Positions 1-7,737 of a DNA stretch of 48,282 nucleotides are shown here, in pieces (position 1 is the stretch's first letter; each line of letters starts with the position of its first letter). Below the pieces are notes generated by a model. The model searched no databases and was not told the DNA's origin. It was given only the letters and a program-made list of their open reading frames with translations. The DNA comes from Hyphomicrobiales bacterium (lineage in GTDB: Bacteria > Pseudomonadota > Alphaproteobacteria > Rhizobiales > Beijerinckiaceae): positions 1 through 48,282 of the forward strand of contig UCLR01000044.1 in assembly GCA_900473415.1 (NCBI GenBank), in the 5' to 3' direction. Both the position numbers and the translations under genes were made by a program.

Positions 1-120
1 CCTGGCTCAATGGAAGCGGCAGACTATCCCACCGCGCCTCGCGGCGCTCCGCTGCCCCTCATTCACCACCGAACGCGGCGACGCGGGCGGACGAAGACGC
101 GCGCGCCAGAACCGCGACGC

Positions 121-238
121 GCCCTTCTCCCACCCATCTCGGGCTTGCCCGAGATGGGCATCCAAAGTGTCAAAGTCGGCAACAGCCGACTTTGATGGGG
201 AGAAGGTGGCTCGGCGAAGCCGAGACGGATGAGGGGTC
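121..238. repeat. Composite palindromic intergenic repeat
   Basis: Three perfect hairpins stand in a row: an 11-bp stem with arms at 133-143 and 148-158 (loop CTTG), a 10-bp stem with arms at 171-180 and 185-194 (loop AACA), and a 6-bp stem at about 211-225 (CTCGGC/GCCGAG). They are bracketed by complementary CCTTCTCCC and GGGAGAAGG motifs. I see no convincing gene in 1-456; the reading frames there are short and proline/arginine rich. The layout is typical of mosaic intergenic repeats in Hyphomicrobiales, but the function is unknown. Confidence 0.6.
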
Positions 239-456
239 TCGCGACCTTTCCGATGGAGGCATCGACGCGCACCAGCGCTTCCGCTTGGTGCGACCCTTCA
301 CTCCAACCCTCTTCCGCAGGGGGAGAGGGGGCGCGTCGCGGTTCCGGCGCCTCCTCGTCACGAGAGGCTCGGGACGAGCCCGACCATGACGCGGGGAGCG
401 CGGCGAACGTGGCGTTGCGGGTCCTTGCCTCCACGGCGGCCCGACCATCAAAGGAA

Positions 457-480
457 AAGGCCGGCGTCACCGCCGGCCTT
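457..480 (-). terminator. Rho-independent terminator of the L,D-transpeptidase gene
   Basis: A perfect 10-bp stem (AAGGCCGGCG with its complement, 4-nt loop) is followed on the minus strand by a short T run. It lies about 25 bp beyond the stop of the minus-strand L,D-transpeptidase gene, which is the right place and direction for an intrinsic terminator. Confidence 0.8.
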
Positions 481-504
481 CTCACAATCCGAAATCCGCT
501 TCGC

Positions 505-1083
505 TCAGCGGGCGACGACGACGCGGGTGCCGACTCTGGCACGCTCGTAGAGATCGATCACGTCCTCGTTGAGCATGCGGATGCAGCCCGAAGAGACCGC
601 CTGGCCGATCGTCTCCGGCTCGTTCGAGCCATGGATGCGATAGAGGGTCGAGCCGAGATACATGGCGCGGGCGCCGAGCGGGTTCTCCGGGCCGCCGGGC
701 ATGAAATGCGGCAGGTCGGGGCGGCGCTTCAGCATCTGTGACGGCGGGCGCCAGCTCGGCCACTCGGCCTTGCGGGTGATGGTCTGGCTGCCGGCCCAGT
801 CGAAGCCGGGGCGGCCGACGCCGACGCCGTAGCGCACGGCCTTGCCGCCGGCGAGGATGAAATAGAGACGGCGGGCGGTCGAGTCGATCACGATCGTGCC
901 CGGTGCCTGCCGCGTCGGATAGTCGACGACCTCGCGCGGAATGGCGGTGGCCTGAGCCTTGGCCGGGTCGGCATAGACGACGAGCGGCTGGCGGGTCAGG
1001 GGATCGATTTCAGCCCGGGCGGCGGAGCCCATGGCAAGCAGACCAAGGCCGGCGACAAGGGCCAGGCGAGCGGAGCGGATCAT
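505..1083 (-). CDS. L,D-transpeptidase (YkuD/ErfK domain), exported
   Basis: The 192-aa protein has an N-terminal signal peptide (hydrophobic stretch about residues 5-20, likely cut after ARA) and one YkuD domain. The catalytic signature is visible as H151-G-S then S-S-G-C-I-R-M, with nucleophile C167 and the conserved arginine R169. Such enzymes act in the periplasm, making 3-3 cross-links in peptidoglycan or attaching proteins to it. I chose the ATG at 1083 because a GAGG ribosome-binding site precedes it and the signal peptide starts there; a longer frame upstream lacks both. A strong terminator follows. The next gene in the same direction is a lytic transglycosylase, so the neighbourhood concerns the cell wall. 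Which of the transpeptidase roles applies cannot be read from sequence. Confidence 0.93.
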   Translation of the reverse strand: MIRSARLALVAGLGLLAMGSAARAEIDPLTRQPLVVYADPAKAQATAIPREVVDYPTRQAPGTIVIDSTARRLYFILAGGKAVRYGVGVGRPGFDWAGSQTITRKAEWPSWRPPSQMLKRRPDLPHFMPGGPENPLGARAMYLGSTLYRIHGSNEPETIGQAVSSGCIRMLNEDVIDLYERARVGTRVVVAR

Positions 1084-1318
1084 CGAAGAACCTCGGGCGG
1101 ACGGGGGCGGGCACGGAACACGAAGTCGACACGGAAAAGTCAACGTCTGCCCATGTCCTGTCAGCTTCGCAGGCGCCTCGCAATCCAACTTCCATCACAT
1201 CGCTGAGAGCGTCCGAGCTTTGCCGTTCCGCGTTGCGCATGCGCAACATGAATGAGCCGGCTAGCCCGCTTAGACTTGGCGGATTCTAAAGACGGTGCCG
1301 GTGTTCTCCGTCGATTCG

Positions 1319-2260
1319 CTAGCTCCGCAGCACCACGCAGGCGCCGTGATCCGCCTGGATCTTCCGGCACAACGCGGTCGCCTCGGCGCGCGTCGCCGCG
1401 GGCAGGCGCACCCGGTAGAAGGGGCGGGTGCCGCGGCTGCGCAGGCGCGTGCCGATCACCATCGGCTGAAGCTCGCCGATGATGGTGCGGTGTCGTGCTC
1501 CGGCCCGCTGGAAGGTTGCGAGCGCGCGCGCCTTCGAGAAGTTGCCGGCGAGCTGCACGCCCCAGGGCGCGAAGGGTGCTTCGGCGATGGCGGGCAGGGC
1601 CGGGCGGGACTGCCGGATGGCAATGAGCGTGGGCGCGCAGCTGGTCGGCGCCCCTTGCGTCGCGGGCCGCGGCGGCGGCGAGCGGCCGTCGCCATTGGCG
1701 AGGTTCTCGGCCTCCTCGGCCCAATCCTCGACCGAGACATCGGTGATGAGCAGGACGTAATTCTCGGTCTCGATCGGCAGGAAGCGCGCTTGCCCCGCCT
1801 TCCGCGCGGCGAGCCAGCCGGCAAGGCGGTTCGGCCCGCCGTTGTAGGCCGCGGCGGCAAGCCCCCAATTGCCGAAGCGGTCGCGCAGCTCGGCTAGGAA
1901 ATGCGCGGCCTTGGGCACGGCCTGTTCCGGGTCGAAGGGGTCGAGGAGGCCGCGCTCGCGCGCAGTGCCCGGCATGAATTGCGCCACGCCCTGCGCGCCG
2001 GCCGGGCTGGTGACATGCGGGCGGAAGCTCGATTCCTGGAAGATCAGCCGGGTCAGGAAGGAGGCCGGCACGGAATGCTGCTGAGCGGCCCGGTCGATCA
2101 GATTGCAGAGCGCGTCCTGGATGCCGGAGGATGGCGGCAGCGGCTCCTCGGCGGCCGGCAGCGGGCCGGGCGAGAGGGAGAGCACTAGCCCGCAGGCGAG
2201 CAGCGTCGTGGCGAGCCGCTGCGCCAGTCGGGCTGGACGGCGAAAGTTGCGCCGGATCAT
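1319..2260 (-). CDS. Lytic murein transglycosylase with C-terminal SPOR-like domain
   Basis: The 313-aa protein has a signal peptide (about residues 12-37), a family 1 SLT domain and a C-terminal SPOR-like segment. Catalytic glutamate is E76 in the QESSF motif; the SPAGAQG...MPGT block (85-99) and the AAYNGG block (137-142) complete the goose-type lysozyme-like signature. The last 80 or so residues (GVQLAGNFSKARAL ... FYRVRLP) resemble a SPOR peptidoglycan-binding domain that recognises denuded glycans. Predicted role: cleavage of glycan strands in the periplasm, probably directed to septal or denuded wall. The ATG at 2260 is favoured because the signal peptide begins there, although no strong ribosome-binding site is visible; the reading frame is open further upstream. 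It is divergent from the SGNH-like gene at 2388. Confidence 0.9.
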   Translation of the reverse strand: MIRRNFRRPARLAQRLATTLLACGLVLSLSPGPLPAAEEPLPPSSGIQDALCNLIDRAAQQHSVPASFLTRLIFQESSFRPHVTSPAGAQGVAQFMPGTARERGLLDPFDPEQAVPKAAHFLAELRDRFGNWGLAAAAYNGGPNRLAGWLAARKAGQARFLPIETENYVLLITDVSVEDWAEEAENLANGDGRSPPPRPATQGAPTSCAPTLIAIRQSRPALPAIAEAPFAPWGVQLAGNFSKARALATFQRAGARHRTIIGELQPMVIGTRLRSRGTRPFYRVRLPAATRAEATALCRKIQADHGACVVLRS

Positions 2261-2387
2261 GCGGCGTTTCTGGCATGGCCGCCTGCCTGCTGCCAATGGT
2301 CCCAGGCTTTCGCGTTGTGGCGCCCCCATCGCCTGTGCGAAGAGGGCGCCGCGCAGATGGTTTGCCGAATGGAGGCGCAAGGCCGGA

Positions 2388-3446
2388 ATGGCAAAGGCCT
2401 GGACAACATGGTCGCGGTGGTTCCTGGCGGCGGCGGCGGGCATGGCGGGGCTTCTGCTTGCCTTCGTCGCGGTGCTTGATCCCTTCGGGATGCGGGTCGT
2501 CGCCGGGCGGCCGGCACGGCCGATCATGGATATCAACCAGCGCTACATGTATCCGCAGCTCGTCCGCTCCGGCCGCTTCGATGCGGCCGTGCTGGGCACC
2601 TCGACCATGCGGCTTCTCGACCCCGATACGCTGTCGCGCGGACTCGGCGCCCGCTTCGTCAACCTCGCCATGAACGCCGCCACGCCTTGGGAACAGGCCG
2701 GGATGGCGCGACTTGTGCGCACCCATGTCCGGGTGCCGAAGCGGATCGTCTGGGGCCTCGACGTGACCTGGTGCGAGCCGGACGCCACCGATCCCGCCAA
2801 GCGCCTGACGCCCCGGCCTGTGCCTGAGTGGTTCTGGCGCGAGGTGAATCCGCTCGACTGGCCGCGGGTCCTCAACCTGACCAATCTCGAGATCGCCGGC
2901 CGGCTCCTGGCCTATCGCCTCGGCTTGTCGCGCGAGCGCATCCGCGGCGATGGCTACGAGGTTTTCACGCCGCCGGAGGCGAGCTACGATCTCGCCCGGG
3001 CGCGCGGGCACATCTATGCCGAAAGCGGCGGCAAGCCGGTCGAGACGGCGCCGCTCGCGGTGCCGCAGCCGGTGTCTGAGGCGGAGCGGGGCCGCTGGCG
3101 CTTTCCGGCGCTCGGCTGGCTGGAGGAGGAGATCGCGGCCTTCCCGCAGGAGACGCAGGTCCTGCTCGTCCTGCCGCCGGCCCATCTCAGCGCCTATCCG
3201 CGCGAAGGCTCGGCGGAGGGGCAACGCTATGCGGCGTGCAAGGCCGAGATCGTAGCGCTCGCCCGCCGGCACGGCGCGATCGTGGCGGATTACGCCCACG
3301 CGTCGCCGATCACGGCTGAGGACGCGAACTACTGGGATCGCCTGCATTTCAGGCTGGCGGTGGCAGCTCGCTTCGCCGAGGAGCTGGTGGCGATCGCCAA
3401 GGGAGAGCCGCCGCTGGCCGATGGCGCGGCGCGGGTGATGCGCTGA
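2388..3446 (+). CDS. Membrane-anchored SGNH-like protein of unknown function
   Basis: The 352-aa protein has a single N-terminal membrane anchor (about residues 10-30), and the rest is predicted periplasmic. I do not recognise a named family, but the segment VLGTSTMRLLDP places a serine (S72) where SGNH hydrolases have the GDS motif, and near the C-terminus WDRLHFR supplies D317-x-x-H320, like block V of that fold. This suggests an SGNH/GDSL-type or AlgJ/DUF1574-like fold acting on surface glycans or lipids; the activity is inferred. Start ATG 2388 has GGAGG at 2371-2375. It sits divergently next to the lytic transglycosylase and convergent to the AI-2E permease. It could also be a catalytically dead structural relative. 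Confidence 0.7.
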   Translation: MAKAWTTWSRWFLAAAAGMAGLLLAFVAVLDPFGMRVVAGRPARPIMDINQRYMYPQLVRSGRFDAAVLGTSTMRLLDPDTLSRGLGARFVNLAMNAATPWEQAGMARLVRTHVRVPKRIVWGLDVTWCEPDATDPAKRLTPRPVPEWFWREVNPLDWPRVLNLTNLEIAGRLLAYRLGLSRERIRGDGYEVFTPPEASYDLARARGHIYAESGGKPVETAPLAVPQPVSEAERGRWRFPALGWLEEEIAAFPQETQVLLVLPPAHLSAYPREGSAEGQRYAACKAEIVALARRHGAIVADYAHASPITAEDANYWDRLHFRLAVAARFAEELVAIAKGEPPLADGAARVMR

Positions 3447-3499
3447 GGGGCGTCAGGACGGCCGGGCGATAATCCCCGCGACGACCTGGGCGCTGCGGG

Positions 3500-4573
3500 T
3501 CATGTCGGCTCCTGCTGCAACCATTCCAGCAGGAGCACGTAACTGACGGCCAGCAGGACGGGCCCGACAAAGAGGCCGAGAAGCCCGTCGACGATCATGC
3601 CGCCGATGACGCCGATCAGAATGACCGGCATCGGGACTTCCGATCCCCTGCCGAGCATCAACGGCCTCAGAAGATTATCGCTCAGCCCGGCGACGACATT
3701 CCAGATCAGGAAGATGACCGCCGCCTGCGTCGCCTCGGTCATGAACACATAAACGACGACCGGGAGCGTCAGCAAAATCAGCGGCACCTGCATGATACCC
3801 AGGAGGAGCGCGACCAGCGTCAAGGGGCCGGCGAGCGGAAACCCGATGGCGAAGAAGCCGAGACCCAACAGCAGCGACTGGATCAGCGCCACGCCGACCA
3901 CGCCGAGCCCGACACCGCGGATCGTGGTGGCGATCAACGTGACCAGCTGCGTCGCGCGCGGGCTGCTCTCTGTAATGCGCTCGAGCACGCGCCGGGCGAA
4001 TGCGGTGGCCTCCTCACCATAGGCGATGAGGACGGCGGCGATTGCGAATGAGATCACGAATGATCCTCCACCGATGGCAAGGCCTCCGGCGAAGGATGCC
4101 AGCCATGCCGCAGGACCGCTGAGGAGATGCCCGTATTTTGCGAGTGCCGCCGGCAGGTTGGTGGCGACGAGAGCCCAGATCTCCGTGAGCTTCTTGCCCA
4201 CCAGCGGCGTGCCGTCGAGCCACAAGGGTGGGTGCGGCAAGGCCAGGTCCTGGGCCTGCAAGGTCGGGATCAGCGCATAAAGGGAGGTCGCGAGCGACGT
4301 CACCATCATCACCATCGGCCCCAGCATCACCGCCACGCCGACCAGCCCGATCAGCAGCGCGGAGCCGCGATCCCCCAGCCACGACGCCAAGCGTGAGTGG
4401 AGCGGATGCAGCATCACCGCCAGGATCGTCGACCAGATCAACAGGAAAGCAAAGGGCAGGATGATCCGGACGCAGGCATAGACCAGCAAGGCGACCAGCC
4501 CGACCCGGATCGCAGTGTCGATCATGGTCGAGGACACGACCGTGGCGTCGTGGTCTGGCGCCTTCCTGTCCAT
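3500..4573 (-). CDS. AI-2E family transporter (PerM-like permease)
   Basis: The 357-aa polytopic membrane protein shows paired hydrophobic segments at the N-terminus (IRVGLVALLVYACVRI), a central soluble part (about residues 90-150) and a dense C-terminal block of membrane helices with the family-typical PLAGPLTLVALLLG and LLRPLMLG motifs. Members include PerM, TqsA and antiporters, so the name says little about substrate; export of small molecules or ions is the safe statement. Start ATG 4573 has a GAGG ribosome-binding site; an extension upstream has no site. It is transcribed alone, convergent with the SGNH-like gene, and lies downstream of the tRNA-Val gene on the same strand. Confidence 0.88.
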   Translation of the reverse strand: MDRKAPDHDATVVSSTMIDTAIRVGLVALLVYACVRIILPFAFLLIWSTILAVMLHPLHSRLASWLGDRGSALLIGLVGVAVMLGPMVMMVTSLATSLYALIPTLQAQDLALPHPPLWLDGTPLVGKKLTEIWALVATNLPAALAKYGHLLSGPAAWLASFAGGLAIGGGSFVISFAIAAVLIAYGEEATAFARRVLERITESSPRATQLVTLIATTIRGVGLGVVGVALIQSLLLGLGFFAIGFPLAGPLTLVALLLGIMQVPLILLTLPVVVYVFMTEATQAAVIFLIWNVVAGLSDNLLRPLMLGRGSEVPMPVILIGVIGGMIVDGLLGLFVGPVLLAVSYVLLLEWLQQEPT

Positions 4574-4811
4574 TGACCTCGATGTCCCGCACACACCCGC
4601 ACAGCGCGCGCTAGCCAGCCCGCTCTGTCCTGGACTGCGTGCCAATAGGTACGTGTGCGAAACTGATGCCTATTGACCTTTGGGACATGTCGCTTTGCCC
4701 CGGGTCATGATGGCCGGGACGGCGGCGTGTCAGGGGAACAGCTTCCCCCGTGTGTCCCCCGCAAGGCACGCATGTTCGCGCGCTACGGACCTTCGAAAAC
4801 TGCGGGGAAAA

Positions 4812-4886
4812 TGGTGGGCGGCACAGGGATCGAACCTGTGACCCCTCCCGTGTGAAGGGAGTGCTCTACCGCTGAGCTAGCCGCCC
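4812..4886 (-). tRNA. tRNA-Val (CAC)
   Basis: Read on the minus strand, 4886 to 4812 folds as a cloverleaf: acceptor GGGCGGC pairing with GCCGCCC, D-arm with AGCTCAG...GTAGAGC, anticodon stem CTCCC/GGGAG around loop TTCACAC (anticodon CAC), and T-arm CACAGGTTCGATCCCTGTG. The discriminator is A and the CCA end is encoded (4812-4814). It reads GUG valine codons. Confidence 0.96.
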
Positions 4887-4897
4887 GGAATGCGCCT

Positions 4898-4926
4898 CTC
4901 CTAGTCGGCGCGCTTCATGCCGTCAA
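4898..4926 (-). promoter_or_regulatory. Putative promoter of tRNA-Val
   Basis: On the minus strand TTGACG (4926-4921) is followed after exactly 17 bp by TAGGAG (4903-4898), a few bases before the tRNA 5' end at 4886. The -35 element overlaps the last codons of the phosphatase gene upstream. The -35 is good and the -10 is weak. Confidence 0.4.
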
Positions 4927-5612
4927 GGACGTACCGGCTCGAGGCCGAGCGCGCGTTCCACCGCTTCCGGCAGTTCGTCGAAGTGCTGGATGACGAAATC
5001 CGGCTCCAGCGTCTCGATCGGTGCGTCGGAATAGCCGAAGGGCACGCAGATCGAGGGAATGCCGGCGGAGCGGGCCGTCGCGATGTCTGTGCGCGAATCG
5101 CCGATCATCACCGCGCGCTTCGGATCCGCGTTCGCCGCCTCGATGGTCAGAGTGAGGTGGCGCGGATCGGGTTTGAAGAAGGGGAAGCTGTCGCGCCCCG
5201 CCACGGCGGCGAAGCGCTCGGCGATGCCGAAATGGGCGAGGATCAGCCGGGTGTGGAGGATCGGCTTGTTGGTGCAGACGGCCAGCGCATAGCCATCGGC
5301 GGCAAGCGTGTCGAGCGCGCCGAGGACGCCGTCGAAGAGATAGCTGTTCGAGGCCGTGTCCTCGGCATAGATGGCGAGGAAGTCCTGGAAAAGCCGGTCG
5401 AGCGTCGCTGCGTCGAGTGCCCGCCCCGAGACCTTGAAGCCGCGTTCGATCAGTGCGCGGGCGCCGGCGCCGACGAGCTCGCGCGCCCGTTCCAGCGGCA
5501 GAGCGGCAAGTCCCTCGCGAACGAGGATGACGTTCAGCACGCGCATGATGTCCGGCGCGGTCTCGGCCAGCGTTCCGTCGAGATCGAAGACGACGATCGG
5601 AGACGAGCTCAT
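4923..5612 (-). CDS. gph: Phosphoglycolate phosphatase (HAD superfamily)
   Basis: The 229-aa cytoplasmic HAD hydrolase carries all four motifs: D10-L-D12-G-T near the N-terminus (nucleophile and acid/base), T114-N-K, the catalytic lysine K147 in FKPDP, and GDSRTD (D172, D176). A helical cap domain lies between motifs I and II. The length and the HLTLTIEAA segment fit phosphoglycolate phosphatase, which removes phosphate from 2-phosphoglycolate formed by DNA repair or photorespiration-like chemistry. A broader-specificity HAD phosphatase cannot be ruled out. Start ATG 5612 has GGAAG about 9 bp upstream; a TTG six codons earlier is less likely. tRNA-Val follows directly. Confidence 0.85.
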   Translation of the reverse strand: MSSSPIVVFDLDGTLAETAPDIMRVLNVILVREGLAALPLERARELVGAGARALIERGFKVSGRALDAATLDRLFQDFLAIYAEDTASNSYLFDGVLGALDTLAADGYALAVCTNKPILHTRLILAHFGIAERFAAVAGRDSFPFFKPDPRHLTLTIEAANADPKRAVMIGDSRTDIATARSAGIPSICVPFGYSDAPIETLEPDFVIQHFDELPEAVERALGLEPVRP

Positions 5613-5768
5613 GGTTGGGGCTTCCGGCAAGGGCTGCGAGAGCCTCGCTTAAAGGCGTTCGCGCGCGGGCTGGCAAGCCATGTTGCCGCCGCCTCCCCAA
5701 AATCGCCGCGCATGATGATATCCTCTCCCCGACGATTCGCCGCGCCTCCGGCGCCAGGAAAGATGGTC

Positions 5769-6149
5769 ATGTCGAAGATCATTTCAGGATGGGCCCGCAT
5801 GGCGGGCGCGGGCGTGGTGCTGTGCGCGATGGCGGGCTCGCCCGCTCTCGCCGGCCCCTTCGAGTTCGCCCCGGCGCCGCAGACCGACCTCAATCGCGTC
5901 TACAAGGTTGATAAGTCGACCGGCGAGGTCGGTGCTTGCCAGTTCCAGCTCAAGGAGGGCGGCATCGGCCTCACCGTCTGCTTCCCGGCGGGCGAGGGGG
6001 CCGGGCCGCAGCCACCGAGCGACTATGGGCTGATGCCCTCGCGGCACGAGCGCGAGGGCGGCATCTTCCGCGTCAACCTGCGCACCGGCGAGATGAGCAT
6101 CTGCTACGTCTACGAAGACAAGACGGTGTGCACGCCTCAGGCGAAATGA
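5769..6149 (+). CDS. Small secreted hypothetical protein
   Basis: The 126-aa protein has a signal peptide (AGAGVVLCAMAGSPALAG). The mature part has three cysteines, in ACQF, VCFPAG and SICYVYED, and a repeated idea of 'VDKSTGEVGACQF' and 'VNLRTGEMSICYVY', that is, two similar strands of the form x-TGE-(V/M)-x-C. It ends with a fourth cysteine in TVCTPQAK. No family name is known to me. ATG 5769 is preceded by AGGAA at 5756-5760; an ATG two codons earlier also fits. It lies between divergent gph and rpiA, and its role is unknown. Confidence 0.72.
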   Translation: MSKIISGWARMAGAGVVLCAMAGSPALAGPFEFAPAPQTDLNRVYKVDKSTGEVGACQFQLKEGGIGLTVCFPAGEGAGPQPPSDYGLMPSRHEREGGIFRVNLRTGEMSICYVYEDKTVCTPQAK

Positions 6150-6257
6150 CGCCTCGCAGCCTCGGCGCGCTGGACTTGGGCGCTCGATCGCGGCAGGACA
6201 GCGCCGTTATCTGTTTCGGATAGCACCGCTTCCCGCAACCCGACCTGGGACAGGACC

Positions 6258-6959
6258 ATGGACGCCGACGCGCTGAAGAAGCAGGCTGCCGCCCGCGCTC
6301 TCGAACTGGTGCGGCCGGGGATGCGCCTGGGCCTCGGCACGGGCTCCACGGCCAAGCATTTCGTCGATCTGCTCGGCGCGAAGGTCGCGGCGGGTTTTTC
6401 GGTTCTCTGCGTCGCGACTTCGGAGGTGACGCAGGCCCAGGCCCTCTCGCTGGGCATCCCGATGTCTACCCTCGACGAGACGCCCGAGCTCGACCTGACG
6501 GTGGACGGCGCGGACGAAGTCGATCCGGAGCTGCGCCTTATCAAGGGCGGCGGCGCGGCGCTGCTGCGCGAGAAGATCGTCGCCGCCGCCTCGGCTCGCA
6601 TGGTCGTGATCGCCGATGACGGCAAACTGGTACAGCGGCTCGGCCGCTTCCCGCTGCCGATCGAGGTCGTTCCCTTCGGCCTGGAGGCGACACGCCGCGC
6701 GGTCGTGGCCGCCATCGCGACCTCGGGATCGACCGGAGAACTGCGCCTGCGCGAGCGGCCCGACGGCTCCGTCCTCGTCACCGATGGCGGCCACTACATC
6801 CTGGATGCGCATCTCGGCACCATCGCCGAGCCGGAGAAGCTTGCGCTGGCGCTGAACGTTGTTCCCGGTGTCGTCGAGCATGGCCTGTTCATCGGGCTGG
6901 CCTCGGGCGCCATCCTCGCAGGGGCGAGCGGGCTCACCATCCTCGGCCGGATCGAGTGA
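6258..6959 (+). CDS. rpiA: Ribose-5-phosphate isomerase A
   Basis: The 233-aa cytosolic enzyme of the non-oxidative pentose phosphate pathway interconverts ribose 5-phosphate and ribulose 5-phosphate. The phosphate-binding loop GLGTGSTAKHF is near residues 25-36. The active-site block DGADEVD gives D83 and D86, and IKGGGAALLREK gives K96 and E105, matching the E. coli RpiA residues D81, D84, K94 and E103. The C-terminus (VPGVVEHGLFIGLA) is typical. Length is normal. ATG 6258 follows a GGGACAGG stretch. Its upstream neighbour is the secreted protein 109 bp away; no operon is obvious. Confidence 0.97.
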   Translation: MDADALKKQAAARALELVRPGMRLGLGTGSTAKHFVDLLGAKVAAGFSVLCVATSEVTQAQALSLGIPMSTLDETPELDLTVDGADEVDPELRLIKGGGAALLREKIVAAASARMVVIADDGKLVQRLGRFPLPIEVVPFGLEATRRAVVAAIATSGSTGELRLRERPDGSVLVTDGGHYILDAHLGTIAEPEKLALALNVVPGVVEHGLFIGLASGAILAGASGLTILGRIE

Positions 6960-7051
6960 TTTCATTCCACGGCAATCTAGGCTAAGGGACGCGCCATCAC
7001 GAGACCGGTCGGCGCAGCCGCTCCGTTCAACGATCAAGGGGTTTTGAACGC

Positions 7052-7546
7052 ATGATCCGTCTTTCGCTCACCGGCGCCGCTCTCAGCCTGGCGCTCCTTT
7101 GCGCCGTTCCGGCCTTTGCCCAGAGCGCAGCGACGCCGAGCCATCTGCAGGTGGCCCGCGAAGTCGTGGAGCTGACCGGCGTCTCGCAGAACATCGACAA
7201 CATCTTCCGCGAGTTCGAGAGCGCTGCCAGGGATCTGATCGTGACGCGCCCGGAGGCAGCCAAGGATATGACCGAGGTTATCGCCGGCCTGAAGCCCGAG
7301 GCTCAGAAGCGTGGTGAGGAGATGGTCAAGGCTGCGACCGAGATCTTTGCGGCCAAGATGTCGGAAGCCGATCTCAAGGATGTCGTGACCTTCCTCAAGT
7401 CGCCCGTCGGGCAGCGCTACACCACCCTGCGCCCGCAGGCGATGGAAGAGCTCTTCAAGCTGCTGCAGCCCTGGAGCGTGCAGACCAGCAACTACCTCTT
7501 CGACCGCTTCTCGCAGGAAATGCGCAAGCGCGGCCACACGCTCTGA
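7052..7546 (+). CDS. Secreted DUF2059 domain protein
   Basis: The 164-aa protein has a signal peptide ending in PAFAQ and an all-helical mature part. The segment VTFLKSPVGQRYTTLRPQAMEE is the hallmark of DUF2059, a periplasmic family of unknown function common in alphaproteobacteria. No catalytic residues are known for it. Start ATG 7052 follows an AAGGGG site. A clear terminator follows at 7584-7621, so the transcript ends here. It may be read from rpiA, 92 bp upstream. Confidence 0.88.
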   Translation: MIRLSLTGAALSLALLCAVPAFAQSAATPSHLQVAREVVELTGVSQNIDNIFREFESAARDLIVTRPEAAKDMTEVIAGLKPEAQKRGEEMVKAATEIFAAKMSEADLKDVVTFLKSPVGQRYTTLRPQAMEELFKLLQPWSVQTSNYLFDRFSQEMRKRGHTL

Positions 7547-7583
7547 CGCCAGCCGCCGCGACGGCGGCGCCGGACGGATTTCG

Positions 7584-7621
7584 ACGCCTCCCTCGACCCA
7601 ACGTCGGGGAGGCGTTTCCTT
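7584..7621 (+). terminator. Rho-independent terminator after the DUF2059 gene
   Basis: A 9-bp stem, ACGCCTCCC (7584-7592) with its complement at 7607-7615, is followed by TTCCTTTTT. It lies 38 bp past the stop codon of the plus-strand gene. Confidence 0.75.
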
Positions 7622-7737
7622 TTTCGCGTTGGGCTTGCCGGCAGGTCTTGCCGATCGACACGCTTGTGCGCGCTGGCGCAGGAGCAGGCCTTTCCCTATC
7701 TGCGTGATGTCCAGCAGTGCGCCTCGGAGCCCGGATC

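Noticed and set aside
1161..3347. Very long minus-strand open frame (over 700 codons) across 1.2-3.3 kb
   Set aside because: Arg/Ala/Pro-rich composition with no domain. It covers the real transglycosylase frame and the antisense of the SGNH-like gene; a by-product of high GC.
4673..4855. Plus-strand ORF ending in GIEPVTPPV
   Set aside because: This is the well-known false ORF created by the reverse complement of a tRNA gene.
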